DNA from: Clostridium muellerianum
GTDB taxonomy: Bacteria; Bacillota; Clostridia; Clostridiales; Clostridiaceae
Length of the DNA stretch: 64,000 bases
Direction: 5' to 3'
Assembly: GCF_012926525.1 (NCBI RefSeq)
Contig: NZ_JABBNI010000047.1
Coordinates: 62,001 to 126,000, forward strand
Part shown: piece by piece, positions 51,691-59,755 of the stretch
Layout: each line of letters starts with the position of its first letter
Numbering within the stretch: position 1 is the stretch's first letter
Made by a program: the position numbers and the translations under genes
The notes under the pieces: model-generated
The model's database searches: none
Seen by the model: the letters and a program-made list of their open reading frames with translations, nothing else
What the model was told of the DNA's origin: nothing

Positions 51691-51955
51691 AAGTAACCGA
51701 AGAAACGTTAAGCTGTATTACGGCTGATATATGTTATTCAGGAACACTCACTCCATTAAGAAGTTCTAATTGCTTGAGATATTGAAAAATACCTACCTCT
51801 TCAAATGCGACGTCCTGTCGCTTTCAGAGCTTTTGCCGTCCTGGCAAAAATTACGGTATTTTTCAATATCTCAAGCAAAGAACTTCTAAAACTTGTTCGA
51901 ATGTTCCTGCATAACATATATCAGTCTTCATACAGCTTAACGTTTCTTCTTACTT
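51691..51955. repeat. 265-bp large inverted repeat
   Basis: Arms of about 110 bases. Left starts AAGTAA-GAAGAAACGTTAAGCTGTA and later GGAACA...AAGAAGTTCT...TGCTTGAGATATTGAAAAATACC; right mirrors it, ending CAGCTTAACGTTTCTTCTTACTT. A small loop of about 45 bases holds the hairpins GCGACGTCCTGTCGC and TTTTGCCGTCCTGGCAAAA. No reading frame of note. It lies in a convergent intergenic region next to a second such structure. Confidence 0.75.
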
Positions 51956-52219
51956 TAGTTTACATAAATACTATTATCTTAAAAGTGTAGCTTTCATAAT
52001 AATTATTTTTCATATATATATTTTAAGTTATTTATTTTAATCACAACTTAAAGTGCAACCTATAAGTAGTAGGTTCATTTCTTGTTTTCAATCCTCGTAA
52101 TCTTATTATACAGAAATGAATATTCTTGCTTTATGTGTCTATTCTGAAGGTTTACACATGAATTTTTAAGAGCTAAATTATAAAATTATAAATATTAATA
52201 TGTACAACTGAAGTTACTA
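51956..52219. other. Intergenic between two large inverted repeats
   Basis: A/T-rich, about 260 bases. I see no gene or clear motif. Confidence 0.35.
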
Positions 52220-52461
52220 GTTTTGAGTTTAACTTCTACGTAGGGATATAGGATAAGCGTTTACTCACATTAGCTAAATTGTTTTCTTATTAGTCTTAGC
52301 GAGGAGTTAATGAAAGCCTTAGAACTTTAGCCTTGTTTGAGGGAACCGAGTTTGGCAAAGTTCTTAGGTTTTCATTAACTTTGAGCTTTAGACTAATTGA
52401 AAACATTTAGCAGTGAGTAAACGCTTATCCTATATCTCGTAGTAAAAGTTAAACTCAAAAC
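52220..52461. repeat. 242-bp large inverted repeat
   Basis: Arms: GTTTTGAGTTTAACTT (52220-52235) with AAGTTAAACTCAAAAC (52446-52461), then ATATAGGATAAGCGTTTACTCA with TGAGTAAACGCTTATCCTATAT, then ATTGTTTTC, GAGTTAATGAAA and AAGAACTTT-type segments. The loop holds TTGTTTGAGGGAACCGAGTTTGG. Different sequence from the 265-bp repeat but similar architecture. Confidence 0.75.
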
Positions 52462-52513
52462 TTTCACTGCACTTTGCTTCGTACTATTTTTATTATTTGC
52501 TTATTGCATAGAT

Positions 52514-53167
52514 CTAAGAATTACTTGAAAGTACATTAAACTTTTTTATATAAAATCTATATCCTATTTCTTCAAATAAGGTAAATAAACTTGTAGTTAT
52601 GAAGTATAGCCCAAGTGCTATTGGAGCTTTTATAGTTATTAGTATACTGAATATACTAGTTATAATTAAATTTGTTTTAGAAAGTTTAACTTCTTTTAAC
52701 ACTTTAAAGTAATCTAAGTTTGTAATGAGCTGAGGACATATGGAAACTAAACCGTATATAATGGGAATAATATAGTAACTATCATGCATTTTAATACTTG
52801 AAACCCAAGGTAGAATAATTGTACCAACTTGAACTGGCATTTTCATCACTACATTATATAAAGTGAAAAGCACTGGCAGTTGTATAAAGGTCACTAAACA
52901 CCCCAAAGTACTTTTAGCAAGCTCTTGTTCATATTTAACAGTTTCTTCTTTAACTTTTTTTTCATTATTTTTATATTTAGTCTTTATATCCTGAATTTTT
53001 TGGGAAATTCTTTGTTGATTATACATTTCAGATTTTTGCTTTATAGAAAATGGGAAAAGTATTATCCTTACCAATATAGTTAAAAGGATTATGGCAATAC
53101 CCCAATCTCCAGTTAAGTTAAAAATACTACCTAATATATTATTAAAAAAATTAAAAATAATGTTCAT
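52514..53167 (-). CDS. YidC/OxaA-family membrane protein insertase, short paralogue
   Basis: A 217-residue insertase with five membrane helices. The family regions are visible: TGDWGIAIILLTILVRIILFPFSIKQ (first helix with a conserved Arg), the cytoplasmic Lys-rich loop KIQDIKTKYKNNEKKVKEET, and LGCLVTFIQLPVLFTLYNVV. It is on the short side, like Gram-positive OxaA2/SpoIIIJ, and lacks the lipoprotein signal that typical SpoIIIJ/YidC1 carries. The oriC copy of yidC lies elsewhere normally, so this is probably an accessory copy. It is preceded on the same strand by a 75-aa membrane protein. RBS AAAGGAG. Confidence 0.85.
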   Translation of the reverse strand: MNIIFNFFNNILGSIFNLTGDWGIAIILLTILVRIILFPFSIKQKSEMYNQQRISQKIQDIKTKYKNNEKKVKEETVKYEQELAKSTLGCLVTFIQLPVLFTLYNVVMKMPVQVGTIILPWVSSIKMHDSYYIIPIIYGLVSICPQLITNLDYFKVLKEVKLSKTNLIITSIFSILITIKAPIALGLYFITTSLFTLFEEIGYRFYIKKFNVLSSNS

Positions 53168-53220
53168 TAAAAACTCTCCTTTGTTTTATAATTAAGAATT
53201 AATTTAATAAAACATTATTT

Positions 53221-53448
53221 TTAAAAATGGACACAAAATCTCCAAATATCATACTTTTCAAAGGATATATAATCTTCTATATGTAGTTTTTCAATATATT
53301 TAACAGCTTTTGTATTAATAGCTGTGCAAATATCTATATAAACATGCTTTGTGTATTTTTTATAAGAGTATACTATATATGAAAACATACTTGAAATACA
53401 AATAAATAAAAATACAATCTGCACTAAGTTAAAAACACTTGATCTCAT
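53221..53448 (-). CDS. Small membrane protein (75 aa) upstream of the YidC paralogue
   Basis: A 75-residue protein with one N-terminal membrane helix (LVQIVFLFICISSMFSYIVY, residues 8-27) and a short soluble part with basic and aromatic residues (KYTKHVYIDICTAINTKAVK). RBS AAGGAG lies 8 bases before the ATG. 53 bases separate it from the YidC-like gene, so co-transcription is likely; it may be a partner or client of that insertase. No known family. Confidence 0.5.
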   Translation of the reverse strand: MRSSVFNLVQIVFLFICISSMFSYIVYSYKKYTKHVYIDICTAINTKAVKYIEKLHIEDYISFEKYDIWRFCVHF

Positions 53449-53545
53449 TATTTTTATCTCCTTAAGTAGTAATTATAACTACTTAAATTATATCATTGAA
53501 ATTTCAATAAAGCAAGTGTGTTTGCTAAAATTTTACTTTAACAAT

Positions 53546-54454
53546 TCATTTCAAAGTCCGGTATATTGCTATCAATCCTTCTATATCAATACCTTCATAG
53601 AGCCCGCAATTTGTTCCCAGTATGATTCCGTTTCTAGTGGAGAGGCCTTGTATAGAAGCTGAGAAGTTTTTCAGAAAATCTACATCATGTGCACTGTGTG
53701 TGTTTTCAGTATCAATATGTCCCCACAGGCACAGCCTATCCCCATATTCCTCCTGTAAAGCAACAATGTCCATACCGCATCGTTGTTCAATGCATTGAAG
53801 CCCCTGTATACCCATATCCATCAAATCAGGGATAATTTCACGGTAATTGCCATCCGAGTGGTAAAAGACTGGAAGTCCAAGATGTGTAATTTCTTCAACT
53901 TGTTTTGCCAAAGAAGGCAAAAAATATTCTCTCAAAATATTTGGATTTGTCAATAGTCCATTTGCATAAGCGATATCATCTGCCAGTATTATTCCATCTA
54001 TACCCTGGTCGGCTGATTGTTTCATTGTGGCAATATTCAGTTTTTCAACCTGTCTAATAAAGTTTTTCAGGTCATCAGGAGATTCTTTCGGTAGTGTTAG
54101 AAAATCCAAGAGGCCATATGTCCTTAGGCCTGTCTCAAATGCGCCATCAATTAGTGCAAAGGTAAAAACCGAGGTCTGACTAGCCCATTTTTTAATATCG
54201 GGCCATTCATATTCATCCGGTTCTGGTAATCTATTCTTGTCATGTGGAAAAATCGGTGAAACAGTAAAAATGTCAAGATCAAGCCTATTGATAAATGCAA
54301 GTTTTTCTTCAAATCCAATTTTACTGCAATTTAATTCACGAGAAATAATAGAATCAGTAATACAAAGCTCTCCTTTAGGAATCCTGTCTGTTTTCTCATG
54401 CCTGATTGTCCTTAGTACTCTTTCACGTTTGCTATAATGACAATATTTATCCAT
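53546..54454 (-). CDS. Uroporphyrinogen-decarboxylase-family methyltransferase, first copy
   Basis: A 302-residue UroD-fold protein of the MtaA/corrinoid methyltransferase group. It has TIRHEKTDRIPKGELCI at the start, GIDGIILADDIAYANG in the middle, PVFYHSDGNYREIIPDLMDMGIQGLQCIEQ and LWGHIDTENT at the C-terminal half. The HSD motif replaces the HxC zinc ligands of MtaA. Shine-Dalgarno spacing before the ATG is poor (GGGGGG, 14 bases). Its position downstream of the corrinoid operon suggests a second methyl-donor specificity. Base composition is slightly richer in G+C than most of the window. Confidence 0.8.
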   Translation of the reverse strand: MDKYCHYSKRERVLRTIRHEKTDRIPKGELCITDSIISRELNCSKIGFEEKLAFINRLDLDIFTVSPIFPHDKNRLPEPDEYEWPDIKKWASQTSVFTFALIDGAFETGLRTYGLLDFLTLPKESPDDLKNFIRQVEKLNIATMKQSADQGIDGIILADDIAYANGLLTNPNILREYFLPSLAKQVEEITHLGLPVFYHSDGNYREIIPDLMDMGIQGLQCIEQRCGMDIVALQEEYGDRLCLWGHIDTENTHSAHDVDFLKNFSASIQGLSTRNGIILGTNCGLYEGIDIEGLIAIYRTLK

Positions 54455-54562
54455 AAAGTAGTTTGTCGCCCCCCTCTATACTTGTATCTTTTTATTGTTC
54501 CAAATGTATGTCTAGTAGACATTTTCTCTGTTTGAGATTTTCTGCATCTATCACTGAAGATA

Positions 54563-56386
54563 TTAATCCAGTATCATAGAATCTATAAAATATTCCTGAA
54601 AATCTTCTCTTTTTGATAACTCTATATATGTTGTTTTATTAATAATATCTACTGCATTCTCTCTTATTCGTTTTGATAGCAAATATATTTTAGCTCCACC
54701 CCCTGCACAGTTGCCAACAGATTCAATCTTACCCTTGAGCTCTTTGGGTATCATGCCTATGGTAGCAGAACTTTCTATATCCATATAATTACCAAATCCA
54801 CCGCCAATGTACACTTTTTCTATTTCATTAAAGTTTATGTTCTTTTCTTTTAAAAGTATTTTGATACCAGCACATACAGCAGCCTTTGCTAATTGAACTT
54901 CTCGTACATCCTTTTGTGTAAAGGTAATACTTTCCTCATGTATACTATTTTGTGCTAGAATAAACTGTCTCATATTATCTATCTCAACAATCCTATTCTG
55001 ATAATCCTTGTTTTCAACTTCGTCCGCTCCTGCCATTCTACCTGATTCATCTAATATTCCAAACTTCACAAATTGTGCCACAGCATCCAACACTCCTGAA
55101 CCGCATATTCCGCAAGGTTTTTCATTGCCTATTGTTTCATATATTTTATCCTTTGATAAATCAACCTTGCTTATAGCTCCTTTTATGGCACCAATTCCAT
55201 GCTTAATATTTGTGCCTTCAAAAGCTGGTCCAGCAGCTGTAGAGCAAGTTACTACTTCGTTTTTATTACCTAGCGCAATTTCTCCATTAGTTCCAAGGTC
55301 TAATAATAATGAATATTTTTCTGAATTTAACATACCACAGGATAATATACCAGCAGTTATATCACTTCCTACAAAAGCTGATATACCAGGAAGTAAGCTT
55401 ACCATGCCTTTAGCCTTAATTCCAATCTCCTTAGCTTCAAGCTCCAGTGCCTTTGTAACCACTGGAATGTATGGTGACATAGTTATATTTTTACATGGGA
55501 GTCCAAGTAGTAGGTGAATCATAATGGTGTTTCCAACAATAGCTATATCATATATGTTATCTTCACTTATGTTATTTTTTTTACATAACAGTTCTATCAT
55601 ATCATTAAGCTGAGTTACAATATTATCCTTCAATATACCTAATCCCTTTGGATTCTCAATAGTAAAATTTATTCTTGAAACCACATCAGCCCCATAACTT
55701 CTTTGGTTATTAACTCTTGAATCTATATCTATTACTTTCCCATCATTTAGATTTAATAAATAGATTACTATAGTAGTTGTACCTATATCTACAGCCAGTC
55801 CATAGTTTTGCTGTAAACAGTTACCATTTTCTAAATGTAAAAGACGATTCTTATAAAGTGATGCGGTAACATTAAAATCAGCTTCTCTTAACAAATCACT
55901 TATTTGAGGTAAATATTGTAATCCAATGAGTAAATCATCACTTTCACAAGCATCACTTAACCTTCTATAATCATCTCGTTGATCATTAATGGAGGGTTTC
56001 TCAATTGCTAAATATTTTTTCTTTACTACAGTATCTAAAGTATATTGCTGTTCTGTCCCATTTATTAATACTTCCATATCTTTATTCTTTTCTAAAAGTA
56101 CTATTTCTGAATCCTCATTTATAGTCAAATTACAGGATAACCTAAATCCACTTTCTAACTCTTCTTTAGTTAAATGTTTTATATCAAGTGGAGTAGGTTC
56201 CTTTAATCCTTTTACTACTTTAACTTTACATTTTCCACAAATTCCTTTTCCATTGCAGGGACTATCTATAAATATTCTGTTATCCATTAATACATTAAAT
56301 AAATTTTCACCTGGTTTAACCTTTATGACTTCTTTACCCTTTTGTGAATTAATAATAATTTGAAATTTTTTATTTAAAATATTCAT
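54563..56386 (-). CDS. Corrinoid activation/regeneration protein (RACo/RamA-like ferredoxin-ASKHA ATPase)
   Basis: A 607-residue protein. The N-terminal 100 residues are a [2Fe-2S] ferredoxin (SPCNGKGICGKCKV...SC, near 39-81). After a linker comes the large DUF4445/ASKHA ATPase domain (LAVDIGTTTIVIYLLNLNDGK near residue 198; LLLDLGTNGEIALGN near 335; GICGSGVLDAVAQF; KVYIGGGFGNYMDIE). RACo and RamA-type proteins use ATP to re-reduce Co(II) corrinoid proteins that have been accidentally oxidised. Here the client is the corrinoid protein encoded at 57650. Confidence 0.92.
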   Translation of the reverse strand: MNILNKKFQIIINSQKGKEVIKVKPGENLFNVLMDNRIFIDSPCNGKGICGKCKVKVVKGLKEPTPLDIKHLTKEELESGFRLSCNLTINEDSEIVLLEKNKDMEVLINGTEQQYTLDTVVKKKYLAIEKPSINDQRDDYRRLSDACESDDLLIGLQYLPQISDLLREADFNVTASLYKNRLLHLENGNCLQQNYGLAVDIGTTTIVIYLLNLNDGKVIDIDSRVNNQRSYGADVVSRINFTIENPKGLGILKDNIVTQLNDMIELLCKKNNISEDNIYDIAIVGNTIMIHLLLGLPCKNITMSPYIPVVTKALELEAKEIGIKAKGMVSLLPGISAFVGSDITAGILSCGMLNSEKYSLLLDLGTNGEIALGNKNEVVTCSTAAGPAFEGTNIKHGIGAIKGAISKVDLSKDKIYETIGNEKPCGICGSGVLDAVAQFVKFGILDESGRMAGADEVENKDYQNRIVEIDNMRQFILAQNSIHEESITFTQKDVREVQLAKAAVCAGIKILLKEKNINFNEIEKVYIGGGFGNYMDIESSATIGMIPKELKGKIESVGNCAGGGAKIYLLSKRIRENAVDIINKTTYIELSKREDFQEYFIDSMILD

Positions 56387-56635
56387 ATAATTCCCCCTAT
56401 GAAGTATTTTTCTTTAAGTATAATTATATTCTACTTGAATATACATAATTTAGGTTTTGGAATATAGGAGTTCACTATATATTAGACAATAAAGTGAGAC
56501 TCGTGCTTGACATTGTAAGAAGCGAAGAACTCTCAGTAGGAAAAACACAAAAAACATTTTGGATTAATTTATTTTTAACATTGATCCAAAATGTTTTTTA
56601 TTTATAACAAAAATGTTTTGACCCAGTTATCTAGC

Positions 56636-57613
56636 TTAAAACATTTTTTTACTCATTTCATCTATTGCATTACTTACTGTCTCATATACATTTGGAAAAT
56701 ATCCCTTAGGTAAACCCGCAGTGAGGCATGGAATAAAGTATTTCTTTCCATTAGCTTTGCAAGCTTCTTCTACATATTTGGTACAATTTTCAGGTGTCCA
56801 ATCCGGAAAATCAATCAAACCGCTGTGGAGTCCTCCCATAAAGGATATTTTTCCACCATATTGTTTGATCATTTCAGGAATGTTATTAGTGTTCATAACG
56901 CCTTGCCAGATATCAATGCCCATTTCGATCATATATGGAACTAGATTAGCTGCATAAGAATCGCTGTGGTGAATAATCAATTCAACACCATTGGCTTTAT
57001 AGAAACCGTAGATTTTTTTATAAGCTGGAAGAAAGAACTCTTCAAACATTTTAGGAGCCACAAAAGAGTTTTTTTGGCTACCCCAGTCATCATGATGGAA
57101 AATACAATCTGGATGAAGTTTTTCAATTATCACTTTTGCAGTATCTAACTCATACTGCGTAATGGCATCAATTAACTCATGCATAGCTTCAGGCTCTTCA
57201 TATAAACCCATTAATGCATCTTCCATACCCATAAGATGATGTGTCATTTCAAAGACACCTGGAGCGTAGAAAGGTGCGACAAATTGCTCGTTACGGTCAA
57301 CAGAATTAGCATGAGCAACAGCTGCAGCCCAAGCTTCATCGGAAGTGTCAATTTCAGGAATTTTAACGTATTTCCTCCATTCAGTAACATCTTTTAAAAC
57401 TCTATGTTCGTTATCATGCACAGGGAACGCACCAAGTTGACCTTCTGGCCATTGCCATGTTATTCCCCAACCGTCTTTCCAGGTACAACCGTAGTTAGAT
57501 CCACTTCCCAAAGGCATTCCCAGGATTATGTTCACAAATTCATATTGTTTAACAAAACGATCTGGATTTCCACCTTTAATAGTTTCAAGTAAATTCTGTC
57601 TTTTAGTTAACAT
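56636..57613 (-). CDS. UroD-family methyltransferase, second copy (methyltransferase I candidate)
   Basis: A 325-residue UroD-fold methyltransferase: MLTKRQNLLETIKGGNPDRFVKQYEF is the family start, PDCIFHHDDWGSQKNSFV and VELIIHHSDSYAANLVPYMIEMGIDIWQG carry the His/Asp residues for metal binding. It lies directly before the corrinoid protein gene (36 bases between), the usual place for methyltransferase I, which moves the methyl group from the substrate to cobalamin. Substrates of such enzymes include methoxyaromatics, methylamines and glycine betaine; which one is unknown here. RBS GGGGAGGT. Confidence 0.85.
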   Translation of the reverse strand: MLTKRQNLLETIKGGNPDRFVKQYEFVNIILGMPLGSGSNYGCTWKDGWGITWQWPEGQLGAFPVHDNEHRVLKDVTEWRKYVKIPEIDTSDEAWAAAVAHANSVDRNEQFVAPFYAPGVFEMTHHLMGMEDALMGLYEEPEAMHELIDAITQYELDTAKVIIEKLHPDCIFHHDDWGSQKNSFVAPKMFEEFFLPAYKKIYGFYKANGVELIIHHSDSYAANLVPYMIEMGIDIWQGVMNTNNIPEMIKQYGGKISFMGGLHSGLIDFPDWTPENCTKYVEEACKANGKKYFIPCLTAGLPKGYFPNVYETVSNAIDEMSKKMF

Positions 57614-57649
57614 ATATCAATACCTCCCCTTATATTATTTATGATATAT

Positions 57650-58282
57650 CTATGCTGTTGCCAATTCCTTAGCCTTAATGGCAGCACTACCTGCATCAGG
57701 CGTATATGCATCTGCCCCTATTGAATCCGCAAATTCAGCTGTTACTGGAGCACCACCAACCATTATATTGAATCCTTTTAATCCACTTTCTCTTAAAGTC
57801 TTAACTGTTTTCTTCAAAGCTGGCATTGTTGTAGTAAGAAGTGCTGAACATACTACTATTTTTACATTTTCATTTGACTTAACTGCTTCAACAAATTTAG
57901 CATCAGGTACATCTACGCCAAGGTCTACTATTTTAAATCCAGTACTTTCAATCATCATTGAAACTAAATTTTTTCCAATATCATGTAAATCGCCTGCGAC
58001 TGTTCCAATAATACATGTTCCTAAAGAAGATGAAGAATCACCTGCAAGATGAGGTTTAAGCACTTCTACACCTCTTGACATTGCTTTTGCTGCTATTAAC
58101 ATTTCAGGTACGAATATTTCTCCTGTGGAGAACTTATCACCTACAACACCCATTGAGTCAATCATAGCTTGAAGTATATCTTCTGCTTTGTTTCCCTCAT
58201 CTAGTGCTTCCTGCACCAATCCTTTAATAAGTTTAGTTTTACCTGCTTCTACATTAGCTTTTACTTCTTCAATTTTAGACAT
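57650..58282 (-). CDS. Corrinoid methyl-carrier protein (MtaC/MtvC type)
   Basis: A 210-residue B12-binding protein. The four-helix cap occupies residues 1-85 (VKANVEAGKTKLIKGLVQEALDEG), and the Rossmann domain carries the cobalamin motif GDLHDIGKNLVSMMIESTGF (residues about 97-116; DxHxxG). It accepts a methyl group from the UroD-type methyltransferase and passes it to tetrahydrofolate via the enzyme encoded next. RBS AAGGAGGA precedes the ATG. Only 29 bases separate it from the gene upstream (58312). Confidence 0.95.
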   Translation of the reverse strand: MSKIEEVKANVEAGKTKLIKGLVQEALDEGNKAEDILQAMIDSMGVVGDKFSTGEIFVPEMLIAAKAMSRGVEVLKPHLAGDSSSSLGTCIIGTVAGDLHDIGKNLVSMMIESTGFKIVDLGVDVPDAKFVEAVKSNENVKIVVCSALLTTTMPALKKTVKTLRESGLKGFNIMVGGAPVTAEFADSIGADAYTPDAGSAAIKAKELATA

Positions 58283-58311
58283 TATCTTTTCCTCCTTATT
58301 ATTTTATATAA

Positions 58312-59115
58312 TTATTTCTTTTTACCAAATATTCCTTTTCTATATGCTCTAATATATTCCATGCAGTACTCGTCTTCACCTAATAGTGCTTCTGTTGCAA
58401 ATAACATTCCTATTAAATCCTGATTTAATGGATCAAGAATAAAGCTATCCATTCCTGCATTCATAGCCAATACTGCAAATGCCTGATTGACAATTTTCCT
58501 AGCTGGAATATTAAAGGAGATATTACTAACAGCTCCAACGACATGAATTGTAGGATATAATTCTTTGATTTTTTTCATAACTTCAGTTACCATGGTGATC
58601 CCATCTTCTGATGTACATAGCATTTCAATCAATGGATCAATATGCATTCTAGATGGATCAATGTTGTATTCTTTTGCCTTTGTCATTAAATCTGCAAATA
58701 CATCCAAACGGTCTTTAGCAGTTTTAGGGATTCCTTTGTCGCTGTTCAAAAGAGCAATACACTCCCATTTTGTTTCGGCGATTGCAGGAAATGCCACATC
58801 AATCTTGTCACCTTCCATTGATACAGAATTGAAAAGGCCCGGTTTATTACAGTATTTCATGGCTTCTACGCATGTGTGAACGTTAGGGCTGTCCACTGCG
58901 ATCGGAACATCGGTTGCATCCTGTACTATGTCTATAAGCCATTTCATTGTTTCCAGTTCGATCTCATCATCCACTGAAGCACAAACATCAATAAAATCTG
59001 CACCTGCTTCTGCTTGTTTTATTGCAAGGTTTCTTATGAATTCTGCATCCTTTTCTGCAATGGCTTTAGCTGTGGAAGGAATCGCTCCGTTAATTTTTTC
59101 ACCAATTACTATCAT
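58312..59115 (-). CDS. Methyltetrahydrofolate:corrinoid protein methyltransferase (methyltransferase II)
   Basis: A 267-residue DHPS-fold enzyme (AcsE/MtgA/MtvA-like). IGEKINGAIPSTAKAI at the start, GADFIDVCASVDDE, VPIAVDSPNVHTCVEAM, and GAVSNISFNIPARKIVNQAF all correspond to family motifs. It transfers a methyl group between the corrinoid protein and tetrahydrofolate, feeding the Wood-Ljungdahl pathway. The GTG at 59124 lies in the RBS (GAAGGGGTG), so the ATG at 59115 is taken. First gene of the corrinoid operon, divergent from the PucR-type regulator. Confidence 0.9.
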   Translation of the reverse strand: MIVIGEKINGAIPSTAKAIAEKDAEFIRNLAIKQAEAGADFIDVCASVDDEIELETMKWLIDIVQDATDVPIAVDSPNVHTCVEAMKYCNKPGLFNSVSMEGDKIDVAFPAIAETKWECIALLNSDKGIPKTAKDRLDVFADLMTKAKEYNIDPSRMHIDPLIEMLCTSEDGITMVTEVMKKIKELYPTIHVVGAVSNISFNIPARKIVNQAFAVLAMNAGMDSFILDPLNQDLIGMLFATEALLGEDEYCMEYIRAYRKGIFGKKK

Positions 59116-59124
59116 AATATACAC

Positions 59125-59580
59125 CCCTTCTTTAAATATTTACTTTAAGTTACAATAATATCAATTAGTACTACAACACTTTAATTTCTTTGATTTGTAC
59201 CTTATGCTTTTCATCCAAACTTTTTCCACTTTTGATAAATCTAATATACCAATTGCTGTACTCTGCATATTTTCCAGCACTACTTATAATCTCAACGAAC
59301 GCCTGTAGCAATCAAACTGCATGCCAACATACAGTAAACGTAAACAAGACAAAGCTGATAAAAATAACGCGGCAATATTCAGAAAAATCAGATTAGGCGC
59401 TTTTACAATATTTTTGCATATGATATGTTCATCATACTATACCGAAAAAAGTCCTGTTAAACATTTACATTAGGAAAGTGCAACCCCTTAGATGCTCACA
59501 ACATTTAATTGGCCTTAATTATGATGTGTATCTGCTGCATCAATTGAAAGGATATAACATAATCTCTAATTTTTGTGACT
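59125..59580. other. Intergenic between the corrinoid operon and its regulator
   Basis: About 450 bases of higher G+C than usual for the window. It must contain the corrinoid operon promoter on the minus strand. A short open frame (59190-59396) has no ribosome binding site and looks like chance. No known RNA element was recognised; a cobalamin riboswitch was looked for and not seen. Confidence 0.35.
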
Positions 59581-59584
59581 GAAT

Positions 59585-59609
59585 TTATACATTTTTTATT
59601 ATTGTATAA
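59585..59609 (+). promoter_or_regulatory. Candidate operator, first site
   Basis: TTATACA, 11 bases, TGTATAA: a perfect 7-bp inverted repeat upstream of the PucR-type gene. The same half-sites recur closer together at 59726-59742. Confidence 0.5.
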
Positions 59610-59724
59610 GTAATAGAAGAACCAGCAGAAAGCGTTGTAATTTATCAACCATTTGATATAATTATATTATAACAAATGGAAATTTTTAAGTCTATTTGCA
59701 GAATGTACATTTTTTTAAGAATAA

Positions 59725-59743
59725 TTTATACAAAATGTATAAA
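59725..59743 (+). promoter_or_regulatory. Candidate operator, second site
   Basis: TTTATACA-AAA-TGTATAAA, a perfect 8-bp inverted repeat directly before the ribosome binding site of the PucR-type gene, suggesting autoregulation. Confidence 0.5.
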
Positions 59744-59755
59744 TTAGAGGTGCTC

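Noticed and set aside
51805-51990. A 61-residue frame inside the 265-bp inverted repeat as a gene
   Set aside because: It is produced by the palindrome arm; there is no ribosome binding site, and the sequence is constrained by pairing.
59190-59396. A 68-residue frame as a gene
   Set aside because: No ribosome binding site, low-complexity sequence and no neighbour support; probably chance in an intergenic stretch.
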